From Gordonia sp. (in: high G+C Gram-positive bacteria) (lineage in GTDB: Bacteria; Actinomycetota; Actinomycetes; Mycobacteriales; Mycobacteriaceae), in assembly GCF_020438995.1 (NCBI RefSeq), contig NZ_JAGQTN010000024.1, forward strand, positions 1-64,000: a DNA stretch of 64,000 nucleotides, given 5' to 3'. The first letter of the stretch is position 1; each line of letters starts with the position of its first letter. A program made the translations under genes and the position numbers. The notes under the pieces are model-generated. The model was not told the origin of the DNA and did no database searches. It saw only the letters and a list, made by a program, of their open reading frames with translations. Shown piece after piece: positions 28,895 to 36,521 of the stretch.

Positions 28895-30931
28895 GTTTTC
28901 GTCCGCTCGCGGGGTTTTGGGTCTGACGACCGCTACGCCGACCTGAGCTCCGCCGACCTGAGCTCCGCCGAGTTCTCGTCCCCTCGCGGGGTTTTGGGTC
29001 TGACGACCGGCCACGACACCGGCTTACGTCACCAAGACGTGGGGTTCTCGTCCCCTCGCGGGGTTTTGGGTCTGACGACTTATTCGGTCGCATCCTGAGG
29101 GTTGGCGACTTCGGTCGTGTTCTCGTCCCCTCGCGGGGTTTTGGGTCTGACGACTCGGGAAGTCGGCGAAGACACTGACCCGCGAGCAGTACAAGTTCTC
29201 GTCCCCTCGCGGGGTTTTGGGTCTGACGACATCCGGAGCGAGTGGGCGAATGTTCCCGATATCGAGGGTTCTCGTCCCCTCGCGGGGTTTTGGGTCTGAC
29301 GACACGCCGACCTCATTGACATGGCCGCCGAGCTGGGCATTGAGTTCTCGTCCCCTCGCGGGGTTTTGGGTCTGACGACCCCAGCTCTGCTGGTCCCGCT
29401 GCTCTCTCATCTCTCCGGTTCTCGTCCCCTCGCGGGGTTTTGGGTCTGACGACCTCACGACCCGGATGGACGCGCTCACCGACAAAAGTTCTCGTCCTGA
29501 CGACGCGGCGGCTCTTCTCGTTCGCGCAGTGGAGAAGCAAGGCGTGTTCTCGTCCCCTCGCGGGGTTTTGGGTCTGACGACATGACCGGCGACTTCTCGT
29601 ACGTCCACTTGTCTCAAGTGGAAAGCGGTTCTCGTCCCCTCGCGGGGTTTTGGGTCTGACGACTCGGGCCTGGGATTCCTGTGCGGGTACGCGGTCACGA
29701 GTTCTCGTCCCCTCGCGGGGTTTTGGGTCTGACGACGTGAGGTCGAATCGCTTGTTCAAAGCCCCAGTCAAGTTCTCGTCCCCTCGCGGGGTTTTGGGTC
29801 TGACGACTCGGCGACACCGACTGGGTCAACATCACCATCCACGCACCCGACGAGTTCTCGTCCCCTCGCGGGGTTTTGGGTCTGACGACATAGTGACTTG
29901 GGCACTTTGGTATGGACGGTTCTTCTGTAGTTCTCGTCCCCTCGCGGGGTTTTGGGTCTGACGACGAGGTGCATCACGCGGGAGCCGATGGCTTCCACGA
30001 GGTTCTCGTCCCCTCGCGGGGTTTTGGGTCTGACGACACGAAGAGGACGACGAGATGTCCGACGATGGCGACGGGGAAGTTCTCGTCCCCTCGCGGGGTT
30101 TTGGGTCTGACGACCCGAAGAACGAGTGCGGAACCACTCCGCCGGAGTGCAAGTTCTCGTCCCCTCGCGGGGTTTTGGGTCTGACGACCAGCGCGCCGAG
30201 ACGATCCTGGATCAGCAACCCGGCCGTCAGTTCTCGTCCCCTCGCGGGGTTTTGGGTCTGACGACATGACCGGCGACTGCTCGTACGTCCCGTTCGCGGA
30301 AATCGCGAGTTCTCGTCCCCTCGCGGGGTTTTGGGTCTGACGACCGAAGCGGTCAACATTTACGCGGGTCCGCGTAACCTGGCCAAGTTCTCGTCCCCTC
30401 GCGGGGTTTTGGGTCTGACGACTCGACCAGGCCCGCCACCACCGGTCATTACGTTCCTGAGTTCTCGTCCCCTCGCGGGGTTTTGGGTCTGACGACCCGA
30501 CAACGGTCACATCCTCGACCACGTCCAGCAGGGTTCTCGTCCCCTCGCGGGGTTTTGGGTCTGACGACCTGACGCTACGCTGCCCGAGGGTGTCATCGGG
30601 ACTACTCCGTTCTCGTCCCCTCGCGGGGTTTTGGGTCTGACGACATGAACCCGATCCTGATCAATGACCACTTCCAGAGGTTCTCGTCCCCTCGCGGGGT
30701 TTTGGGTCTGACGACCTACAAGTCGTCGGTCACGAACGAGGTCACGGCCAGTTCTCGTCCCCTCGCGGGGTTTTGGGTCTGACGACTGCAATCATGGAAG
30801 AGCACCGCATTGATCAGGCCTGGATGTTCTCGTCCCCTCGCGGGGTTTTGGGTCTGACGACCCGGAATCAGCACCAAGGAACTCAACGTCCCCGAGTTCT
30901 CGTCCCCTCGCGGGGTTTTGGGTCTGACGAC
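28895..30931 (-). CRISPR. type III-A CRISPR array, 28 repeats and 27 spacers
   Basis: The 36-base repeat reads GTTCTCGTCCCC at its plus-strand start and TCTGACGAC at its end, with a CCCC/GGGG hairpin. It differs from the M. tuberculosis direct repeat at only about three positions. Spacers are 34-46 bases, the spread usual for type III. By analogy the array is transcribed on the minus strand from the cas2 side, giving crRNAs with the 5' tag ACGAGAAC. The repeat at 28895 has two changes and is the leader-distal end; the repeat at 29488-29504 has lost 19 internal bases. All other repeats look identical. No spacer shows a target inside this window on inspection. Confidence 0.97.
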
Positions 30932-30934
30932 TCT

Positions 30935-30940
30935 ATTGTA
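30935..30940 (-). promoter_or_regulatory. possible leader promoter -10 next to the first repeat
   Basis: On the minus strand TACAAT lies only four bases before the first repeat. The whole leader is 48 bases (30932-30979) before the cas2 stop, so the array may also be read through from the cas operon. Confidence 0.3.
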
Positions 30941-30979
30941 CTCCTGGTCGAGCCGTGGTACTAGGTGCTGTCCGTTTCG

Positions 30980-31318
30980 TCATACGAACTCTGTGTCCTC
31001 GGCGTTGGGCAGTGCTCCTGCTCCGTAGAAGGTGACTGCCCCTGTTCCTCGGATCCTGTAGATCCGAATGTTGTCCTCGGGGCGCGCGAACCTGTCGACG
31101 CGCTCGAGCAGGCGAGTCAGGTGGCGCTTGGCGAGGGTGGCTTCGAACGCGGACTCTTGGACCCGGAAGCCGAAGCCCGACAATAGCGTGGCGAATCGTG
31201 TCCGGCGACGGTTGTCGGAGATGTCGTATATGACGAGGACGAAGGTCTTGGCCTCCTGCCCCGTGGCCTCATCGACTCCCAGAGGGAGATTGAAGTACTC
31301 CTCGCGCGCTGCGGTCAT
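30980..31318 (-). CDS. cas2: CRISPR-associated endonuclease Cas2
   Basis: The 112-residue product has the Cas2 ferredoxin-fold core FVLVIYDISDNRRRTRF with the metal-binding Asp, and GFGFRVQESAFEATL, after a 24-residue N-terminal extension (MTAAREEYFNLPLGVDE) that M. tuberculosis Cas2 also has. Cas2 bridges two Cas1 dimers during spacer capture. The start overlaps the cas1 stop (ATGA). It is the last cas gene and ends 48 bases from the first repeat. Confidence 0.95.
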   Translation of the reverse strand: MTAAREEYFNLPLGVDEATGQEAKTFVLVIYDISDNRRRTRFATLLSGFGFRVQESAFEATLAKRHLTRLLERVDRFARPEDNIRIYRIRGTGAVTFYGAGALPNAEDTEFV

Positions 31319-32334
31319 GGCGTAGCGGTACCTCTGGGGATGTCGACATCAGCCAGGCGAGAAGGGTCGCTCTCCTCGATGGCGCGCACAAGGCTCTGGA
31401 GTTGAAGGTCAAGCGCATACTGGAATGTGTAGCGCCGTGGGTCGTCAGCGAGGTAGGCGGCGGGGCGTGCGATGCGATTACCGAAGGCTCGGGTGATGGA
31501 ACGGATGTTATCGCGGTTGCCGTAGACGGCTCCGGTGTCATCGCGTCGAGTGAAGTCGTCTCGGCTGACTTCGCCCTCCGACAACAGGCGCAGGACGGTG
31601 TCATCGATGATCGGTGCTCGCCACGTCTCCATCACATCGCTCGCCAAGGTCGCGTGGTTTCGGCTGTCTTGGTGAAGGAACCCGATATAGGCGTTCAGGC
31701 CATGCCTCTCGACAGCGCCGATCATGTTCTTGTAGAGCAGGGAATAGCCGAGGCTGATCATCGAGTTGAAGGCGTCCTTTGGCGGACGGGTCGAGCGGCC
31801 CTTGAAGGTGAAGTCGCTGGGCACCAGGGTGGCCAACGCGGTGAAGTAGGCTTTGGCAGCGTTGCCTTCGAAGCCGTTGGCCTCGGAGATCGAGACAGCC
31901 TGCTCGATCCACGTCAGCGAGTGACGCATTGCTTGAAGGGGCTTGTCGACCCGGTCTCTGTCGGCAACATGGGCCTCAACAAGGGCGATTTGGTTGCGGA
32001 TCTTCGCGCTGACAAGCCGTTTCGCGATCGTCAACGCGAATACGGGGTCGTCGCTACGTTGGACCTGTGCACGCAGCCGTGGAGCGTATGTCGTGCCGGG
32101 TCCGGAGATGCGGCCTTGGTAGTGGCCGTCCGTGGTGAAGAGTTGGATGTCGACCTGGCGACCGATCATCTCGATGATGAACGGCGTCGTCATCGATGGA
32201 CGCCCGAAGATGACGACCGAATCGACGGTATCCACCGGATGGGAGGTCTCGCCCGTTTCATCGGAGCACACGATGATCCGGCCCCGAGACAGACTCACGC
32301 GGGACGCGGAGTCAGAGATGTAGAGGTGCACCAT
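31315..32334 (-). CDS. cas1: CRISPR-associated integrase Cas1
   Basis: The 339-residue integrase has the catalytic triad of the family: Glu156 in NGFEGNAAKAYF, His221 in GFLHQDSRNHATL and Glu236 in SDVMETWRAPIIDD. The N-terminal beta domain begins MVHLYISDSASRVSLSRGR. It is a plain Cas1 without reverse transcriptase fusion, so new spacers come from DNA. It overlaps csm6 by 23 bases at its start and cas2 by four at its end. All catalytic residues are present, so adaptation should work. Confidence 0.95.
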   Translation of the reverse strand: MVHLYISDSASRVSLSRGRIIVCSDETGETSHPVDTVDSVVIFGRPSMTTPFIIEMIGRQVDIQLFTTDGHYQGRISGPGTTYAPRLRAQVQRSDDPVFALTIAKRLVSAKIRNQIALVEAHVADRDRVDKPLQAMRHSLTWIEQAVSISEANGFEGNAAKAYFTALATLVPSDFTFKGRSTRPPKDAFNSMISLGYSLLYKNMIGAVERHGLNAYIGFLHQDSRNHATLASDVMETWRAPIIDDTVLRLLSEGEVSRDDFTRRDDTGAVYGNRDNIRSITRAFGNRIARPAAYLADDPRRYTFQYALDLQLQSLVRAIEESDPSRLADVDIPRGTATP

Positions 32335-33376
32335 CGACCTGGCTCACTATTTCGGCGTTGATCTGATCGTAGAGAGTCAGATCGGCACGGGTTGCCTCCG
32401 CAAGCAGGCTGAGGAGTTTCGTTGGCGAATGGCCGCACTGGTCTTTGATGCGTTTGTCGTCGAGGGTGACGAGTTCGTGAGCCGCGTTGTTTCGCACACG
32501 TTGGTGGAAGTCCAAGAACGGTTGCCACTCCTTTCGTGTTCGTTCGTCCAACATGCCGAAGCGGGAAGGGAACTCGCGTGGAAGGTCACGCCGCGGTACT
32601 CCGAGGCGCTTGTTCACCAAGTCATCGACGATTGGCGTGATGGATCGCGCAAAGTCGAGCCAGGTCCCCTTCTTGCGAAGCACCTCCAGGGCTGATACGG
32701 CTTCGCTGAGATCCTTCCGAGGATCGACAGTGAAGGGACTGCCCTGGAATCGTGGCTGTGCGCCCTTGAGGTCAAGGCGGCGTCGCTCCGCGGCGCCGAT
32801 CACCAGCAACCGCGCGGACTCAGGAATACACGCGGCAGACGCGAGACTCCTTGCGCCTTCGTACTCGTAGTTCTCCACGAGACGTCGCAGGTTCTCACGC
32901 TGAAGCAGTACGCCAAGAGCTGCCGAGGTGACCGGCAGGCAGCGGTTCTCGCTGCTGACGTAGAGCGGGTCGGCGACCTGAATGGCCTGAGTCGGCGGCA
33001 GGCCAAATGCGTTGAGCGCGATCAGAGCGGCCTGCATCGCAGGGGTCCCTGAGGTCGTGTTGAGGAGCAACTCAGCTTGCGGGTACTTCGACGACAACTC
33101 GGTGAGGATACTGCGGAACTCAGGGATCAGGACGTCAGAGCGGTGAATGTCCGGCACTGCGGACTCGATCTTCCGCACGGAGACCTTAGGGTTGAGGCTC
33201 TGCGCGGCGCGTGAGTAGCGTTGGTCCTTGGCCTCGTTATTCGCCATCTCCTCCGACAGGTAGAGCACGACCACGTCCGGCCTGTAGTGGCGGACGATGT
33301 GGACCAACGCGCCATCGTCGCCGCCAGAGAACGGGTCGCGACTGCCTACGGGGGAGAAGAGGATGCGATCGCTCAT
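32312..33376 (-). CDS. csm6: Csm6, CARF-HEPN ribonuclease activated by cyclic oligoadenylate
   Basis: The 354-residue product has an N-terminal CARF domain (RILFSPVGSRDPFSGGDDGA, LLLNTTSGTPAMQAALIALN) and a C-terminal HEPN domain with the catalytic R-x4-H at Arg295-His300 (QRVRNNAAHEL). Cas10 makes cyclic oligoadenylate on target RNA binding; Csm6 senses it and degrades RNA. M. tuberculosis Csm6 uses cA6, and the same is likely here. I start at ATG 33376, which overlaps the csm5 stop; a longer frame exists but begins inside csm5. HEPN and CARF motifs are intact. Confidence 0.93.
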   Translation of the reverse strand: MSDRILFSPVGSRDPFSGGDDGALVHIVRHYRPDVVVLYLSEEMANNEAKDQRYSRAAQSLNPKVSVRKIESAVPDIHRSDVLIPEFRSILTELSSKYPQAELLLNTTSGTPAMQAALIALNAFGLPPTQAIQVADPLYVSSENRCLPVTSAALGVLLQRENLRRLVENYEYEGARSLASAACIPESARLLVIGAAERRRLDLKGAQPRFQGSPFTVDPRKDLSEAVSALEVLRKKGTWLDFARSITPIVDDLVNKRLGVPRRDLPREFPSRFGMLDERTRKEWQPFLDFHQRVRNNAAHELVTLDDKRIKDQCGHSPTKLLSLLAEATRADLTLYDQINAEIVSQVDGAPLHL

Positions 33377-34491
33377 TCTGTGACCTCCTTGACGGAGATC
33401 TCGCACAAGCCCATCTCCTCGTATTCGTTGTCGCCGGTCTTGGCCACCTTGAGGGCGAGTGGAGAGACGTCGAGTTGCTGGGTCTTCGCCTTATGGGGCA
33501 CTGGACGGCTTCCCCGGTTGAACTGTTTGTCCAAGATCGCGGCCATCTGATTCTGGTCTGTCACGATCGTCTTGCTGCGGTAGCCCGCCCCGCCACCCAG
33601 GTAGACGTATGGCCCGTCAAATGGATCGCCACCCATGTACTTCGCGGCGTAGTCAGCGTACCGAGCCTTATTGACGCCTGCCGCAACCTGCTCTATGTCG
33701 GTCAGGAACTGCGCTCCGTCTGGCCAGCCACCGTGCTGCTCAACACTGGTGTCCACCACGACGCGGACCGTGAACGCGGTTGCTGGCTTGAGCGCCTCGC
33801 GATAGAGGGGCATGCCGGAGTCTGCTCCCTCAAGCGGGCGATCAACTTTCTGGACGATCTGGAGGCTTGCGAGCGGAAGAGACGGTGAGTCCGAGACGCG
33901 AATGGCCTGCAGGAGGTCGTTGACTGCGTCGTCCGGCTTGGGCCCGGGCCGGTTGGCTCGTCGTAGCCGCGCCATCTCGGTGCGCTCATCAGGACGTGGG
34001 TTAGGGCGCCCGGAGACAACTCGGTGGAGTTGATGCTGCAGCACGAGACTGCGCAGCAGGCCCTTGACGCTGCTGCCCGGAACATACGGGTTTCCGAAGC
34101 CATCCTTGATGAACTCGTGGATGTCGTTCATCGCCGGAACCGAGCCATCGCGGCCACGCTGGGGCTTGCTCTTCTGGAGCGGGCCGATCTCGACCGCATA
34201 GCCGCCGTGGGATCCAGGTGTGTTCTTGATCCCGTTGCGGGTGAGCCAATCGCCGAGGCGGGTGCCGCGCTGTCCTTGACCACCTGTGTTGAGCACGAAC
34301 TGCTCGAACGAGGCAGCCAGGCCGCGTGAGACGACCAGTGCGTACAACTTCTCCATGTCAGGGAAGTAAGCCCACCGGGACTTCCCCTCGACCACTGCGT
34401 ACTCCTTGCTGGAGTACTTCTGCCCGGAACCGATGAAGACCGGTCCGACACAGGTGAAGGTCAGATCGAACTGCCTCAGGTAAGTGGTCAT
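33373..34491 (-). CDS. csm5: Csm5, type III-A effector capping subunit
   Basis: The 372-residue RAMP protein starts [20 protein letters not shown] and contains the glycine-rich FGNPYVPGSSVKGLLRSLVL loop typical of Csm5, plus a second one, YVYLGGGAGYRSKTIV. Csm5 caps the 3' end of the crRNA filament and helps crRNA maturation. The ATG at 34491 has CCGGAGG upstream and overlaps the csm4 stop by four bases; the in-frame extension to 34761 lies inside csm4 and is basic and unlike Csm5, so I exclude it. Confidence 0.93.
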   Translation of the reverse strand: MTTYLRQFDLTFTCVGPVFIGSGQKYSSKEYAVVEGKSRWAYFPDMEKLYALVVSRGLAASFEQFVLNTGGQGQRGTRLGDWLTRNGIKNTPGSHGGYAVEIGPLQKSKPQRGRDGSVPAMNDIHEFIKDGFGNPYVPGSSVKGLLRSLVLQHQLHRVVSGRPNPRPDERTEMARLRRANRPGPKPDDAVNDLLQAIRVSDSPSLPLASLQIVQKVDRPLEGADSGMPLYREALKPATAFTVRVVVDTSVEQHGGWPDGAQFLTDIEQVAAGVNKARYADYAAKYMGGDPFDGPYVYLGGGAGYRSKTIVTDQNQMAAILDKQFNRGSRPVPHKAKTQQLDVSPLALKVAKTGDNEYEEMGLCEISVKEVTE

Positions 34492-35435
34492 GCTACCTCC
34501 GGAAGTGGGAGGAACAGCGGCTTCGCGTAGGAGTGGACGGGGTGAGCGACACCGTTGCCCACGTCGGCGACGACTCCGTCGAATCGGTGCGCAAAGAGTG
34601 ACCCAGCGGCGAACTTGTAGATGTCGCGCTTGCGCAGCGGCGAGTCGGCATAGGTTGCGGAAGCCACGAAACCGCTGCGGCGAATCAGCCGGTAGGTGGC
34701 ACCGGCAAGAGCGGTCTCCAACTCCGGGTCGGTGGGGAGTGCTGTGGTGAGTGCCAGCCACCGCTGTGCGTCGAGTGGTCTGTTGGAGTCAGCGACCGTC
34801 TGCAATTCGGGCGGAACGCCGTCGGTGACCGTGAAGGAGAATCCGCCGTACCCGCTCGAGCGCTCGCCGCCGAGCGCCGAGAGATTTTCCAGCAAACCCG
34901 CGAACAGGTCGAGTTCCGAGCCGGACCCTTGCGCGAGGCACCACAGGCCGGCGGTGGGTTCGAACCTGAAGAATCCCACCCGATAAGGCTCGGCGTCGTC
35001 CTTCCCGTTGTGGATCGCGGCGCGCTCGGCCAGACCGTGGACGCCGATCCGTTCTTGGAGAAGTGCGAGCCGATCAAGATCGGCGCGGCCGGCAAGGAAC
35101 CCATCGAGTTCGCCGACGGGGACGAAGGTCAAGCGCTTGGCGGCCTTTTTCGCGGCACTCGCGTCCGCGCCTGAATCGCCGGCGACCCGCAGGATCGGTT
35201 TCGGTGCGAAGAGAACATCGTCGGCATAGGGCAGCAGGTCGGTGAACCGCAGCGATCCGCTGGTGACTGCGGCGACCAATTCATCGAGCAGCTGATACCC
35301 AGCAGCACGCAGCGCCTGGATGCAGAGCGCTGAAAAAAGAGTGTCGGCCGCGCAGGTCACGGTGGAGGCGTCAAGGCCGTCGTCGCCGAAGTGGACTGCG
35401 GCGAAGTCGAGCCTAAAAAGTCGCGAGCTTGTCAT
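34488..35435 (-). CDS. csm4: Csm4, type III-A effector subunit binding the crRNA 5' tag
   Basis: The 315-residue protein starts [20 protein letters not shown] and has [19 protein letters not shown], a Csm4 signature region, a glycine-rich loop in [15 protein letters not shown], and [20 protein letters not shown] near the end. Csm4 holds the 8-base 5' tag of the crRNA and docks Cas10. The start at 35435 is chosen because family homology begins there; it overlaps the csm3 end by 23 bases. GGGAAG upstream can act as ribosome binding site. Confidence 0.92.
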   Translation of the reverse strand: MTSSRLFRLDFAAVHFGDDGLDASTVTCAADTLFSALCIQALRAAGYQLLDELVAAVTSGSLRFTDLLPYADDVLFAPKPILRVAGDSGADASAAKKAAKRLTFVPVGELDGFLAGRADLDRLALLQERIGVHGLAERAAIHNGKDDAEPYRVGFFRFEPTAGLWCLAQGSGSELDLFAGLLENLSALGGERSSGYGGFSFTVTDGVPPELQTVADSNRPLDAQRWLALTTALPTDPELETALAGATYRLIRRSGFVASATYADSPLRKRDIYKFAAGSLFAHRFDGVVADVGNGVAHPVHSYAKPLFLPLPEVA

Positions 35436-36138
35436 TGAGACTTCCCAACAGGGTGTCACCGAGTTTGCCGACAGGCACAGTGGCCGAGAGATCGTGAAAC
35501 TTCACCCGGCCGTAGCCTCGGGTGCCGCTGCCGCCCAGATAGTCCAACTCGAGCAGGCGCAGGCCGCGTACGACGGTCTCGAAGTCCTCGCCGATCTCTT
35601 CGTACGACGGGAGGGTGGGCTCGGTGCCCTGGCGCTTGGCACCGAATGAGACCTCGTAGATGAGTGAGAAGTCGAAGCGACTGCCTGGGATGACCCGCTC
35701 CATCTGCCGGGGATTCGCGATCGCGGTGATCCTGTTGATGGTGTTCTCGAACTTGATCTCGGTCAACGTCTTGGCCCCCTTGGCGACCAACTCGTCCTTG
35801 TTGGCGAGGCGGGTGTCACGGAAGATCAGCCGCCCTGTCATGAACTCCTCGGTGTCACCGAAGAGTCGCCTGATCGTCGGGTGGTCAGCGGCGGGCTTGT
35901 CGGCGAAGGAACCTTCATCGGCGGCGTACTGCCGCGAAAGCAGGGTGCGCACTTTGCCCTTCAGGCTGGTGCCGGGAATCAGTGGCAGTTTCGTGAGGGG
36001 GTCGCGCACGACCGGCTTGTCTGTCGCGCCGATGGCGGAGAAGCCGCCGCCGGTGCCGATGTGCAGACCAGTGAGCACTTCCAAGGTCCCGGTGATCTCG
36101 AGTTTGGCGAACTGGGTCGCCCGCTGGTTGTCCGTCAT
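35413..36138 (-). CDS. csm3: Csm3, backbone RNase subunit
   Basis: The 241-residue RAMP protein has [20 protein letters not shown] followed by [19 protein letters not shown]. Asp40 in GATDKP matches the Asp that cuts target RNA at six-base steps, so slicing should work. [16 protein letters not shown] is the C-terminal glycine-rich RNA-binding loop. Several Csm3 copies line the crRNA. It starts two bases after the csm2 stop, in a tightly packed operon. Confidence 0.95.
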   Translation of the reverse strand: MTDNQRATQFAKLEITGTLEVLTGLHIGTGGGFSAIGATDKPVVRDPLTKLPLIPGTSLKGKVRTLLSRQYAADEGSFADKPAADHPTIRRLFGDTEEFMTGRLIFRDTRLANKDELVAKGAKTLTEIKFENTINRITAIANPRQMERVIPGSRFDFSLIYEVSFGAKRQGTEPTLPSYEEIGEDFETVVRGLRLLELDYLGGSGTRGYGRVKFHDLSATVPVGKLGDTLLGSLNDKLATF

Positions 36139-36140
36139 CG

Positions 36141-36521
36141 TCAGTTGTCCTTCGGGTCGAGGTACTTCTTATAGGCGACCAAGGCCTCCATGTAGCGGCA
36201 GAAACGCAACAGGTCCTCCCTGGAGTCGCCGATCTCCTGAAGTGCGTCGAGGAGCTTCGCCCGTGTCACGAAGTCCTTGACCGCCTTGTCGCGCCCAGCT
36301 TGGTAGACGAACCTGACGCGGAGGTACTGCACCTTGTCCTGCAAGGGCTGAGGAAGGACCGAGTCGAGGCTCAGCTCCGCCTCGTCGAAGAGTTGCGCGG
36401 TCAGACTCAGCAGCCCCCGAAGTTGGGTCGTGGTGAGCTCGAAATCCCCGCGTCGGTTCTTGGGCAGGGCGCTGATGACCTGCTCGGCCTGTTTGACATA
36501 GTCCTTCTCGATGACGGCCAT
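36141..36521 (-). CDS. csm2: Csm2, small effector subunit
   Basis: The 126-residue all-helical protein starts [20 protein letters not shown] and ends [17 protein letters not shown], with [19 protein letters not shown] in the middle, which is the basic helix Csm2 uses to contact the target RNA. Length fits the family (about 125 residues). The start at 36521 overlaps the last base of the cas10 stop, so translation is coupled; an in-frame extension to 36608 lies in cas10 and is unlike Csm2. Confidence 0.92.
   Translation of the reverse strand: MAVIEKDYVKQAEQVISALPKNRRGDFELTTTQLRGLLSLTAQLFDEAELSLDSVLPQPLQDKVQYLRVRFVYQAGRDKAVKDFVTRAKLLDALQEIGDSREDLLRFCRYMEALVAYKKYLDPKDN

Noticed and set aside
28931..28971. 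Duplication in the terminal spacer as an assembly error
   Set aside because: The spacer length (41) is within the range of the others and the repeat is in phase with pentapeptide codons, so a real origin is more likely, though not proven.
28820..30964. Open frames through the array with repeated SSPRGVLGLTT or RQTQNPARGRE
   Set aside because: These are translations of the 36-base CRISPR repeat, not a repeat protein.
31315..32334. Cas1 fused to a reverse transcriptase
   Set aside because: The protein is 339 residues with only the Cas1 domain; no YxDD region is present.
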